A DNA stretch of 64,000 nucleotides from Methanobacterium bryantii (lineage in GTDB: Archaea; Methanobacteriota; Methanobacteria; Methanobacteriales; Methanobacteriaceae), in the NCBI RefSeq assembly GCF_002287175.1, contig NZ_LMVM01000033.1:186001-250000 (forward strand). Direction: 5' to 3'. Below the pieces are notes generated by a model, which did not search any database, was not told the origin of the DNA, and worked only from the letters and a program-made list of their open reading frames with translations. Position 1 is the first letter of the stretch; every line of letters begins with the position of its first letter. Shown here in pieces: positions 49,043 to 57,741 of this stretch. Position numbers and translations under genes: made by a program.

Positions 49043-49206
49043 TTTCTTTAATTATTTCACATTTAAATAAGGATCATATCTCTTTCAACTAACTATTTTT
49101 TTTAATTAAATAAAAATTAAATTTTTATGTAACACATTGTAAAAAAAATCTTATTTTAAAATTAAAAAAAAAGTAAATATTTTATTAATTTACTTAAAAC
49201 AGCGTT

Positions 49207-50526
49207 TTATGTTGTCGCTTGTTTGTAGATAGCAGCTATTATTGCATTCAAATCTCCAGAATAAATGTAATTATATCCATTGTTTAACAGGTATTGATCT
49301 GGGTGTGCCAGTCCTGTAAAACTAGCAGGGCTATAATTATCATCATGTGCCCGTGGTAGCCATGCTAAACCAGTTATATTAACCGATGATGGGGCCATCC
49401 AGACGCTGAATACTTTTCTAGTTCCAACTAATTTCTTGTAATAGCTTTGTCCCATTTCATATATTACACCAGCATCTGCTCCACCATAAACATCAACTAT
49501 TAAAGCATTTGCAGGTACGCTTGTATTTTGAAGTACGGAATAATGTGTATTAGCACCTAAACCTGCGTTATATGCATTTATTCCCAGTGCTTTTAAACCA
49601 TTTACAATAGCGTTGATTCTATTTGTATCAGTTGTTGCTCCATTTATGTAATCACTTGTTATATATACAGGTCTTGCCTGTGATACAGCTGAAGTAACTG
49701 TTGACCATGCTTTTACTGAAACGTAATTTGGTAATGCCTTGTTTGTTTGATAGTAATTGAGTATCTTTGAATATGTATAAATCAAGGATTCATATCTTAA
49801 TTTACCAAGATTAGTGTTTGCATAATTTGGTGTTATACCATTTGCATCTATAAACGTTTTAACTCTTTTAGCAAGGTCTACATAATCTGACTTGTATATA
49901 TTTCCACTTGTAATCTTTTCACTGGATTGTGCAGGAGCAGCGACAGTTTTTAAAGTTATCGGTGTTGTTGTTCCGTTGTTTAACTGCAGTAAACCTGCAG
50001 TAAGCAGTCTTAAGAAGTCAGGCATTTTAACATGTGTTGTACCAATTGTCACATAATTTGGAAGGACATGGTTGGTTTCAATGTATGCTTTGACCCTGGC
50101 TGCTGCATCGGTGATTTGACTCACAGTAAAACTTGTTGAATTAATTGTTGTTTTTGTTTCTCCTGCTGCAGCATATTGTTTCTGACTGCTAACACTGGTA
50201 ATTACTGTAGTTTGCTGTGTTTGACTTTTATTTGTAGATTTTATAGTTGAATTTGCCACAGCTTGAGTTGTAGATTTAGTATTTGTCTGTAAAGTATTGT
50301 TTGCTGTTTGGTTTATGCTTAAATTATACACAGTACTGTTATTAACAGCCTGTGTTTGTGCAGCCCCCACATCTGATGCACTTGCACCAGCGATACCCAT
50401 CAATGACAGACTGAATATTAATAAAGCCATAAATAACAATTTTTTCCTTATTGTACCGCCTCCGATTTCCCATGTGCAAAAAAGCTCTGATTTTGACAGT
50501 TTTTGTACTTTGAATTTTGCAAGCAT
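49207..50526 (-). CDS. Secreted pseudomurein-binding repeat protein
   Basis: A surface protein with a signal peptide (RKKLLFMALLIFSLSLMGIA, cut after AGASA near residue 50), a Ser/Thr/Asn-rich linker (60-130), two pseudomurein-binding repeats (about 135-183 and 213-270, each with a [VI].PNY motif), and a 150-residue C-terminal domain seen in such proteins, possibly enzymatic or wall-binding. The start is uncertain: the frame opens at ATG 50526, but GGAGG ends eight bases before an ATA codon at 50451, exactly where the signal peptide should begin. ATA may serve as start, or the 25-residue extension is real. It fits a Methanobacteriales cell wall. Confidence 0.85.
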   Translation of the reverse strand: MLAKFKVQKLSKSELFCTWEIGGGTIRKKLLFMALLIFSLSLMGIAGASASDVGAAQTQAVNNSTVYNLSINQTANNTLQTNTKSTTQAVANSTIKSTNKSQTQQTTVITSVSSQKQYAAAGETKTTINSTSFTVSQITDAAARVKAYIETNHVLPNYVTIGTTHVKMPDFLRLLTAGLLQLNNGTTTPITLKTVAAPAQSSEKITSGNIYKSDYVDLAKRVKTFIDANGITPNYANTNLGKLRYESLIYTYSKILNYYQTNKALPNYVSVKAWSTVTSAVSQARPVYITSDYINGATTDTNRINAIVNGLKALGINAYNAGLGANTHYSVLQNTSVPANALIVDVYGGADAGVIYEMGQSYYKKLVGTRKVFSVWMAPSSVNITGLAWLPRAHDDNYSPASFTGLAHPDQYLLNNGYNYIYSGDLNAIIAAIYKQATT

Positions 50527-51402
50527 TGAAAACTTGAATTCAAGTTTTTCAGGGAGTAAGAAAAAATTAATTTCTATAATATATAAATATTATGGTTTAA
50601 ATTTAGAAAAAAAGCATCTTTAGAGCTATTTTTTTGATTTGAAGCTCATTTTGAAGTTATATAAAATTAAGTATTAAGACAAGGCAGCTTAGTTAGCACT
50701 TTTAACTAATAACGTCATTTAAAACGTTATTTTGACAAAATAAGCCTATTTATTGCTTTTACAACATACAGATAAATCGTATAATTATTTAAAAAAGCTT
50801 ATTAGCTTTTTATTTGAATAAAAACCATTTTTTTCAAAATTAAGAAAATTTAAATTAGTTTTATTAAATAAGTAGTAATTAGTATGTTTAGAATTGTTAC
50901 AATAATACATATATCTCTTTAATTATTTTTTATCTTTTTAAATTTTTATTTTAATTTCAATCAAAAAATCACTGCGAAGATATAATTTTTTGCCAGAAAA
51001 TCATGATTTTTGAGTGTTTAATGTCTCTATTTTTGACCATATTATTAAAATAAATAAAAAAATGTAATTTAAATTAAAAAGTTAAGCTCAAATCTATTTT
51101 CTAAAATCGATTTAGTTTTCGCCCATATCTATACCCAAATTACACTTCCTGTTAAATTTTAATTTTAGTTAATTATATTAAAAACTTCAACTATATTCAC
51201 ATGAAGATATAACTCCATTAATTATATAACCTCAGGGACAGGAGCGTAGTTTTATATTAGTTATTTAATGGGACTAAAAATTACTTTTTTAAAGAATTCC
51301 CTACCTTTAATCTTAAATAATTAAAGGAACAACTATCTACTATAATATCCATAAAAAATATAATCATTTTATATACTTATTAGATTTTAATTAGGTGAAT
51401 AT
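50527..51402. other. Long AT-rich divergent region before proS
   Basis: Nearly 880 bases with promoters for the surface protein and proS. A TTTATATA box at 51369-51376 and AGGTGA at 51394-51399 serve proS. No gene or clear repeat was seen. Confidence 0.45.
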
Positions 51403-52881
51403 ATGACAGATTTCAGTGAATGGTTCCATAATATCTTAGAAGAAGCAGAAATAATCGACGATAGATATCCTGTAAAAGGGATGAACGTTTGGCAACCACA
51501 AGGATTCAAAATAAGAAAATATACTTTAGAAATTCTTCGAAATATCTTAGACAAGACCCATGAAGAGGTACTTTTCCCAATGTTAATTCCTGAAGATGAA
51601 CTTGCAAAGGAAGCAATACATGTCAAAGGTTTTGAAGAAGAAGTTTACTGGATTACACATGGAGGACTTACAGAACTGAATAAAAAACTTGCACTTAGAC
51701 CTACAAGTGAAACTGCCATGTATCCAATGTTCTCATTATGGGTAAGATCCCATACCGATCTCCCTATGAGGTTTTACCAGATTGTTAACACATTTAGATA
51801 CGAAACAAAACACACACGACCTTTAATACGGGTCAGGGAAATTACCACATTTAAAGAAGCGCATACTGTACACGCAACAGAAGAAGAATGTGAAGAAGAG
51901 GTACAGAATGCAGTTAAAATTTACAAACAATTCTTTGATATGCTCGGAATTCCTTATATGATTTCAAAGCGCCCGCAGTGGGACAAATTCCCTGGTGCTA
52001 AATATACAGTAGCATTTGATACTATCCTCCCTGATGGAAAAGCACTCCAAATTGGAACAGTACATAATCTTGACCAAACCTTTGCAAAGACATTTGATAT
52101 AACTTATGAAACAGAAGAAGGAGACCATAAATATGTTTACCAAACATGTTACGGCATATCTGACAGAGTTATAGCATCAATTATAGGTATTCATGGAGAT
52201 GAGAAAGGATTGTGTTTACCACCAGCAGTTGCACCTTATCAGGTTGTTATTGTACCAATTATATTTAAAAAAGGTGCTGAAGAAGTTTTAGAGTTCTGTA
52301 GAAATATAGAAGCTAAACTCAAGTCTGCAGGATTAAGGGTCCATTTTGATGATAGGGACATAAGAGCAGGGAAAAAATTCTATGAACATGAAATGAGGGG
52401 AGTTCCTCTAAGAATGGAAATAGGTCCTCGCGACATTGAAAATAAGAATGCAGTAGTCTTTAGAAGGGATAAACTTGAAAAAGACACTATTTCAATTGAA
52501 TCTGATGACTTTATAGATGAAATTAAATCCACATTAAGCAATATAACTCATGATATGAGAGAAAAAGCATGGGGATCCTTCAACAAGCACCTAAGAGATG
52601 CTGAAACCGTTGAAGAAGCTGCCCGGGAAATTGAAAAAAACATGGGAATTGTTACATTCCACTGGTGCGGAAATGAAGCTTGCGGAAAAGAACTTGAGGA
52701 AAAAGTCAGAGTAGATATTCTTGGAGTTCGAGAAAGTAAATCAGAGACTTACAAAATGCCTTTAACCGAAATAACAAAAGAAGAGATAGATTTACTTCAA
52801 GAGGAAGGGGCAGCAGCACGTGAATGTATTAACTGTGGGAAGCCTTCTACATGCAGAACTATGATTGCAAAAACCTATTAA
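51403..52881 (+). CDS. proS: Prolyl-tRNA synthetase, archaeal/eukaryotic type
   Basis: Charges tRNA-Pro. The 492-residue protein has class II motifs (LRPTSETAMYPMF; FRYETKHTRPLIRVREI; GIHGDEKGLCLPPAVAP), the anticodon-binding domain from about residue 285, and the C-terminal zinc-binding domain with CGNEACG and CINCGKPSTCRTMIAKTY, ending in tyrosine as in archaeal forms. Start ATG 51403 follows AGGTGA by four bases. It is followed after 19 bases by a secreted-protein gene. Intact. Confidence 0.96.
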   Translation: MTDFSEWFHNILEEAEIIDDRYPVKGMNVWQPQGFKIRKYTLEILRNILDKTHEEVLFPMLIPEDELAKEAIHVKGFEEEVYWITHGGLTELNKKLALRPTSETAMYPMFSLWVRSHTDLPMRFYQIVNTFRYETKHTRPLIRVREITTFKEAHTVHATEEECEEEVQNAVKIYKQFFDMLGIPYMISKRPQWDKFPGAKYTVAFDTILPDGKALQIGTVHNLDQTFAKTFDITYETEEGDHKYVYQTCYGISDRVIASIIGIHGDEKGLCLPPAVAPYQVVIVPIIFKKGAEEVLEFCRNIEAKLKSAGLRVHFDDRDIRAGKKFYEHEMRGVPLRMEIGPRDIENKNAVVFRRDKLEKDTISIESDDFIDEIKSTLSNITHDMREKAWGSFNKHLRDAETVEEAAREIEKNMGIVTFHWCGNEACGKELEEKVRVDILGVRESKSETYKMPLTEITKEEIDLLQEEGAAARECINCGKPSTCRTMIAKTY

Positions 52882-52900
52882 AAATTAGCTGGGGAAACAT

Positions 52901-53584
52901 ATGAATATAAGAGTTGTAAGTCTTGTATTAGTAGTTTTAATATTTGCGTTAGTTTCTGGAATGATAAGTTACTCAGTATCCAGTGGAGTACATTTAAATG
53001 ACGCATATACCAGTGGAAAGATCACAGTAGTTCAGCAAACTGCAGCAGGTACAGTTCCTCACCAGGTTATGATAACAAATAATGCAAGCAAATCTGTTAA
53101 AGTGAAGAAAGGAGACGTACTTGCAAGTACAGTATCTCAAGATCTTGTAATTGCAGAAGATAAAACGATATCATCAAACTCAAATGCAACTGTAAAGGCA
53201 TACTGCCTAGAACCATCTCAAAGGGCTGTCGTAGGTACAAAGTTATTGCCTGTAAATACCACATACAGCGCAATAACTCGTGTGATAAGTGATTCTAATC
53301 CAACTAACTCTCAAAGTGCTATGAACGCCCAACTTCAAATCTGGATAATTACATCCGAAGGCAACTTAAATCCATATACTGGAGAACCAGTGGCCGTTGT
53401 AGATAATAATAATATTACATGGTCAGAGTTCCGCCAGGATATAGCCGATGCCAAAAGCGATGTTATGAGCACATTCAACGTTACAGAAAGCAATATCAAA
53501 AATTTAAATCAAACACAATCAAACAGTGGATCAACTTCATCATGGATAGACAATACTATAAGTTGGATAAAAGAATCAATATAA
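52901..53584 (+). CDS. Secreted or membrane-anchored protein, unknown function
   Basis: 227 residues with an N-terminal signal or anchor segment (VVSLVLVVLIFALVSGMISY) and an external beta-rich domain (ITVVQQTAAGTVPHQVMITN, VKKGDVLASTVSQDLV, VKAYCLEPSQRAVVG). Several Asn-X-Ser/Thr sites (for example NAS, NNIT, NVT, NQT) could be glycosylated by AglB. The C-terminus is a short helical stretch. No family is recognised. ATG 52901 lies 19 bases after proS with GGGGAA before it, so it may be co-transcribed with proS. Intact. Confidence 0.75.
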   Translation: MNIRVVSLVLVVLIFALVSGMISYSVSSGVHLNDAYTSGKITVVQQTAAGTVPHQVMITNNASKSVKVKKGDVLASTVSQDLVIAEDKTISSNSNATVKAYCLEPSQRAVVGTKLLPVNTTYSAITRVISDSNPTNSQSAMNAQLQIWIITSEGNLNPYTGEPVAVVDNNNITWSEFRQDIADAKSDVMSTFNVTESNIKNLNQTQSNSGSTSSWIDNTISWIKESI

Positions 53585-53669
53585 TTTATATTAATTAAAA
53601 TTTTATTTCAAGTAGGGTCTATAAATGAATTAACCACTATGTAAAAAATCTGATTCAGGAGTTACCACT

Positions 53670-54347
53670 ATGGAAAAAACATTTGCTGTAATCCCAGTAT
53701 CAAAATTTACAGATGCAAAAACAAGATTATCCCCTAAGTTAACGCCATTGGAACGTGAAAATTTATTAAAATCCATGTTAAAAGATGTAATTGGAGTTTT
53801 AAGCGGGTTAGTAGACAATATAATAGTTATAAGCTCTGATGATGATGTTTTAAATTTTGTAAAAAAACTCGGCGTTGAAACCTTTAAGGAAAAAGGAGTT
53901 ACTGATTTAAATGGTGCATTAACTCAGGCAATTCAACACTATTCTAATTTTTGCAGTAATATATTTATAGTACCCTCTGACGTGCCTTTAATTAAAAAGA
54001 ATCATGTTAAAGATATATTAAATAGAAGTCAAGAATTTGATGTTGTCATTGCTCCTTCAAAAGGTGGAGGTACAAATGCACTTCTATGCCCTACTTCCTT
54101 TTGTGTGAAATTCGGAGATTACAGCTTCTTTGAACATATAGATGAAGCTAAACTAAGAGGACTTTCACACAGCATTTATGATTCCTTTTATTTATCCATG
54201 GATGTGAATACAGCAGAAGACCTCGGAGAAATAATGCTACATGGAAAAGGAACTGAAGCAAAAGACTATTTAAAGAAAGTACAGCTTAAAGTTAAATCTA
54301 ACCATGGATCTGAAAGGTTGGATGTTAGCCGAGAGGCCACCATATGA
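53670..54347 (+). CDS. cofC: 2-Phospho-L-lactate guanylyltransferase CofC
   Basis: Activates 2-phospholactate with GTP for synthesis of coenzyme F420, the hydride carrier of methanogenesis. The 225-residue protein has the nucleotidyltransferase start VIPVSKFTDAKTRLSP, the FIVPSDVPLI acidic motif near 95 and APSKGGGTNALLC near 125. Start ATG 53670 follows AGGAG by nine bases. The stop overlaps the thiD start by four bases (ATGA), so the two are translationally coupled. Intact. Confidence 0.93.
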   Translation: MEKTFAVIPVSKFTDAKTRLSPKLTPLERENLLKSMLKDVIGVLSGLVDNIIVISSDDDVLNFVKKLGVETFKEKGVTDLNGALTQAIQHYSNFCSNIFIVPSDVPLIKKNHVKDILNRSQEFDVVIAPSKGGGTNALLCPTSFCVKFGDYSFFEHIDEAKLRGLSHSIYDSFYLSMDVNTAEDLGEIMLHGKGTEAKDYLKKVQLKVKSNHGSERLDVSREATI

Positions 54348-55102
54348 TCGCGATGTCCATTGCGGGCTTTGACCCTTCAGGCGGTGCTGGAATTTTAAAT
54401 GATATCAAGACTTTTTCTGCATTTGGTGTTTATGGAACTGCCGTAATAACAGCCCTCACTGCTCAAAATATAAATAAAGTAGAGGGAGTTCAGCCAGTTG
54501 ATGTGCAGTTCATTGAAAAACAAATTGATACAATCTTAAAACAGGAAAAAATTGAATTTGCAAAGACAGGGATGCTTTACTCTGATAAAATCATAAAAAC
54601 AGTTGCCCAAAAAACTACCGAGTATGGACTAAAAGTGGTGGTTGATCCTGTAATGATCGCAGGCTCTGGGGGGCACCTGTCCCAAAAAGACTTTGCCAGA
54701 TCTTTAAAAAAATATCTTCTACCTGTTGCTACATTAACCACCCCCAATATACATGAAGCCCAGGAAATTTCAGGAGTTAAAATAGAGAATACAGAAGATT
54801 CCATAGAGGCTGCACTTAAAATTGGAGAAACATGTAATGTTGTAGTTACTGGAGGGCATCTTGAAGGAACTGATGTCCTTTTCGATGGTTCCATAAAGGT
54901 TATAGAAGGGGAACTTGTGGAAAGTAACAATACACACGGCAGCGGCTGTACCTATTCATCTGCAATTACTGCATCCATTATAAATGGAGATAACATAGAA
55001 ACTGCTGTTAAAAAGGCAGGAAAATTTGTAAAAGAAAGTATTAAATATGGAAGCATGGGAACTTTAAATCAGTTCTGGAAATGTAATAGTTTAAACTTTT
55101 AA
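54344..55102 (+). CDS. thiD: Hydroxymethylpyrimidine phosphate kinase ThiD
   Basis: Phosphorylates hydroxymethylpyrimidine (phosphate) in thiamine synthesis. The 252-residue ribokinase-like protein has the opening SIAGFDPSGGAGILNDIKTF, GVYGTAVITALTAQN, the VVDPVMIAGSGGHL segment and the C-terminal ATP-site NTHGSGCTYSSAI with the catalytic-type GSGC. It lacks the ThiN domain that many archaeal ThiD proteins carry at the C-terminus. It overlaps cofC by four bases. Intact. Confidence 0.94.
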   Translation: MIAMSIAGFDPSGGAGILNDIKTFSAFGVYGTAVITALTAQNINKVEGVQPVDVQFIEKQIDTILKQEKIEFAKTGMLYSDKIIKTVAQKTTEYGLKVVVDPVMIAGSGGHLSQKDFARSLKKYLLPVATLTTPNIHEAQEISGVKIENTEDSIEAALKIGETCNVVVTGGHLEGTDVLFDGSIKVIEGELVESNNTHGSGCTYSSAITASIINGDNIETAVKKAGKFVKESIKYGSMGTLNQFWKCNSLNF

Positions 55103-55327
55103 ATTTTATTGAAGTGCTCTATGTGTGTTTCAAAAAATATTTCCGTTCTTTGATTTAAATGAAATCCTTTAATTTTTGGCATATAGAATACTATTTCTTT
55201 AAAATCTTTGTTTCAAACCACCTGAATTTGGGATTAAATAAATTGACTACACAATTTATTATTGAAGTTTATAATCACCTTTGAAAAAGCAATTTAACAA
55301 TATTTGTTCAATTTTATTTTTTTTACT

Positions 55328-55382
55328 TTGACTCAAGTTCTTGATAATTTGAAGAGTTGTTGACTCAAGTTCTTGATAATTT
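55328..55382. repeat. Direct repeat of 23 bases
   Basis: The 23-base string that begins TTGACTCAAGTTCTTGATAA occurs at 55328 and again at 55360, 32 bases apart, in the gene-free region after thiD. Nothing else was identified in 55103-55528 apart from AT-rich DNA. Confidence 0.75.
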
Positions 55383-55528
55383 AATTAGAGATCGATATTA
55401 AATTCATATGTTCTGTTTTTGCGAAATATACGACAAAATAATGAGTATTGAGATTTTAGAATTTTTTAAAAATATTTTTAAAAACCGATTCATTTATATG
55501 TTAGTAAAACTACATTATAAGTAGTTGA

Positions 55529-55633
55529 TATCAAACAGTTGAGTGATCATTTGAAAATTATTGTCAATGAACACAAAAACTAGTTTATATCCATTACATA
55601 ATATCAACTATTTGAGTTATATCAATCAGTTGA
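55529..55633 (+). promoter_or_regulatory. Three PadR-type operator-like sites
   Basis: TATCAAACAGTTGA (55529-55542), TATCAACTATTTGA (55602-55615) and TATCAATCAGTTGA (55620-55633) share TATCAA-4-TTGA, an inverted TCAA/TTGA pair. The last two are 18 bases apart and lie just before the ribosome-binding site of padR (TTAGGAGGA), where a bound repressor would block expression. Autoregulation by the PadR protein is the simplest reading. Confidence 0.6.
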
Positions 55634-55651
55634 TTAGGAGGAACATAAAAT

Positions 55652-56179
55652 ATGGAAAATCATGACCAATTTCATGACCATGAACACCATGACCCCTTTC
55701 ATAAAAATATTAATGAAATGATTAATGAAATGCAAAAATTAGGTGGTTTAAGAATATGGATAATGCATGTTTTGGATGAAAATGGACCTACAAATGGTGC
55801 TGAAATTATGGTAGCAGTGCAGGCTCACACTAATTTAAGCCCAAACGGTCCTTATAAAAACGCAGGCCCTTTACCAGGTTCAATATATCCTATGCTAAAG
55901 AAAATGGTGTCTGAAGATCTTATCAACAAAAATTCAGAAGGGCAATATAATTTGACAGAATATGGACGAAAACTAAACTCTAAACTCATGGGACGTTTCC
56001 ATGTAGATCGTCAGGAAAATAATATTCGAAAGGTATGGTCAATAGAAAACATTTTAACTGAAATTGAAAACGATTTATCATATTTAGAGGACATTAAAAC
56101 AGAGAAACTCACTACTAGAAAGGAGAGAATAAAAAACTTGGCTGAAAGAATTAATGAAATTAACAAATCATTAGAATAA
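55652..56179 (+). CDS. PadR-family transcriptional regulator with His-rich N-terminus
   Basis: 175 residues. The winged helix-turn-helix of the PadR family spans about residues 30-115 (LRIWIMHVLDENGPTNGAEI, GSIYPMLKKMVSEDLI, YNLTEYGRKL), followed by a coiled-coil-like dimer helix (IENILTEIENDLSYLEDIKT). The first 20 residues are unusually rich in His and Asp (DQFHDHEHHDPFHK), which could bind metal. Strong AGGAGGA before ATG 55652. It lies upstream of the ABC exporter genes, with operator-like sites before it. It probably represses the exporter and itself until a toxic compound (or metal) binds. Confidence 0.88.
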   Translation: MENHDQFHDHEHHDPFHKNINEMINEMQKLGGLRIWIMHVLDENGPTNGAEIMVAVQAHTNLSPNGPYKNAGPLPGSIYPMLKKMVSEDLINKNSEGQYNLTEYGRKLNSKLMGRFHVDRQENNIRKVWSIENILTEIENDLSYLEDIKTEKLTTRKERIKNLAERINEINKSLE

Positions 56180-56217
56180 ATGGCTTTAGTTACATATTTA
56201 ATTCATTTTGATTCAAG

Positions 56218-56674
56218 TTAGCGGTAGCTGTCATTAAGTTATAATAAAAAACTGCTCAAGGGTTTTAGGCACTGTTTAATCCATTGTTAATATAAGTTAG
56301 CGACAGCTATCATGTAATCAATGAAATATGGAAAAAAACAATGACAGAACAATTTATAATATTCAGATACCCAGAAAAACCATGCAAAAAAGTATATGGA
56401 AGAGCAAAAGCAGTATAAAATTCATTAAATGAAATTGATAGTCATATATCTTATTTAAAGACATTAAGAGAGAAGAGCTAATTCCATATGAAGAATTAAT
56501 TGGAGAATTAGATAAAAGACTCAAAAAAAATGAAAAATTTGCTCCAAGAGAGATAATTTAAAAGCTAATGAGTAATTAAAGCAGGTAATACTTTAATTAC
56601 ATTATAAAAACTGTTAGAAGCAGTCTTAATTTACACATTTTTGTTTATTCAACTCGAATTAGCGGTAGCTCTCT
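56218..56674 (+). promoter_or_regulatory. Three copies of a 16-base operator-like repeat
   Basis: TTAGCGGTAGCTGTCA at 56218, TTAGCGACAGCTATCA at 56297 and TTAGCGGTAGCTCTCT at 56659. The third is 44 bases before the ABC ATPase start; the first two flank the start of the decayed PadR gene. The motif differs from the TATCAA sites of padR, so it is probably read by another regulator. Confidence 0.55.
56341..56561 (+). pseudogene. Remnant of a second PadR-type regulator gene
   Basis: The region encodes KKVYGRAKAV, a stop, then NSLNEIDSHISYLK, a frameshift, then DIKREELIPYEELIGELDKR. This matches the C-terminal helix of the intact PadR (IRKVWSIENILTEIENDLSYLEDIKTEK..., positions about 120-165). 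The winged-helix part is missing. At least one nonsense and one frameshift mutation make it non-functional. Confidence 0.65.
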
Positions 56675-56717
56675 TCAAGCACTGAATTAACTAAATTAGA
56701 GGATAGGAGGAAAAAAA

Positions 56718-57737
56718 ATGGCTGAATACACTATAGAATTAAATAACCTGACTAAAAAGTTTGGTGATTTTACAGCAGTGGATGATTTATCGCTGACTGT
56801 AAAGAAAGGAGAAATATTTGGTTTTTTAGGCCCAAATGGTGCAGGCAAGAGTACTACTATAAGAATGCTATGTACACTCGCCCAACCTACATCTGGCTCT
56901 GCTAAGGTTGCAGGCTATGATATTGTTAAAGATTCCGAAAAAGTTCGAGAAAACATTGGATTAGTTGCAGAGAAGATGATCATGTACGACAGGCTCACTG
57001 CAGCTGAAAACCTCAGGTTTTTTGGAAAACTTTATGATATGCCCAAGCAAAAACTGGAGAAAAGAATTGATGAGCTGCTTGAACTTGTTGATATGCAGAA
57101 ATGGAAACATACACAGATAGCCACATTCTCTACAGGTATGAAACAGCGGATTAATGTTATCCGGGCACTGCTGCCAGAGCCTAAAATTCTTTTCATGGAT
57201 GAGCCAACACTTGGCCTTGACCCACAGACAACATTTTCCATAAGAGATATTACAAGAAAAATCAACGAGAGTGGGGTGACAGTTATATTAACGACACATG
57301 CTATGGTAGAAGCAGAAGCTCTGAGTGACCGTGTTGCTATTATAGACCATGGAAAAGTTGCTGCTCTTGATACTTCACAAAATCTGAAGAATCTAATATC
57401 AAAAAGTAATGTATCTATATTTGGCGCTAAAATTACGAATCTGACACCTGAATTGATTGAGAAGATTAATTCACTTGATGTGGTTGTTACTGTTTCACAA
57501 CAGGATGACCACAATTTGAAAATAAGTGCTAATGGTACAGATGCCCTTAACCATATCATCGATGTTATCCGTCACGAAGGTGGTAACATCTCCGTTATAA
57601 CCAATAGTAATGAATCAACTCTAGAAGATGTTTTCCTGGCTGTTACAGGTAAGGAAATACGTGACGAGGCCAGTAAAAAATCTTCCATTGCATACTATGA
57701 TCCCCATGAATCTGCTGCTAAATCAAGGGTGAGGTGA
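56718..57737 (+). CDS. ABC transporter ATP-binding protein, drug exporter type
   Basis: 339 residues of the DrrA/CcmA-like export class. Walker A GPNGAGKST (38-46), Q-loop region GLVAEKMIMYDRLTAAENL, signature STGMKQR (139-145), Walker B ILFMDEPTLGLDP (158-170) and H-loop TTHAM near 197-201 are all present. The C-terminal 100 residues form the extra domain of this class. Strong AGGAGGAAAAAAA before ATG 56718. The permease gene follows after four bases. Together they make an exporter for a lipophilic or antibiotic-like compound, probably under PadR-type control. Confidence 0.93.
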   Translation: MAEYTIELNNLTKKFGDFTAVDDLSLTVKKGEIFGFLGPNGAGKSTTIRMLCTLAQPTSGSAKVAGYDIVKDSEKVRENIGLVAEKMIMYDRLTAAENLRFFGKLYDMPKQKLEKRIDELLELVDMQKWKHTQIATFSTGMKQRINVIRALLPEPKILFMDEPTLGLDPQTTFSIRDITRKINESGVTVILTTHAMVEAEALSDRVAIIDHGKVAALDTSQNLKNLISKSNVSIFGAKITNLTPELIEKINSLDVVVTVSQQDDHNLKISANGTDALNHIIDVIRHEGGNISVITNSNESTLEDVFLAVTGKEIRDEASKKSSIAYYDPHESAAKSRVR

Positions 57738-57741
57738 AAAC

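Noticed and set aside
57032..57559. 175-codon frame antisense to the ABC ATPase gene
   Set aside because: It is a shadow of a strongly conserved coding gene; serine-rich, with no motif.
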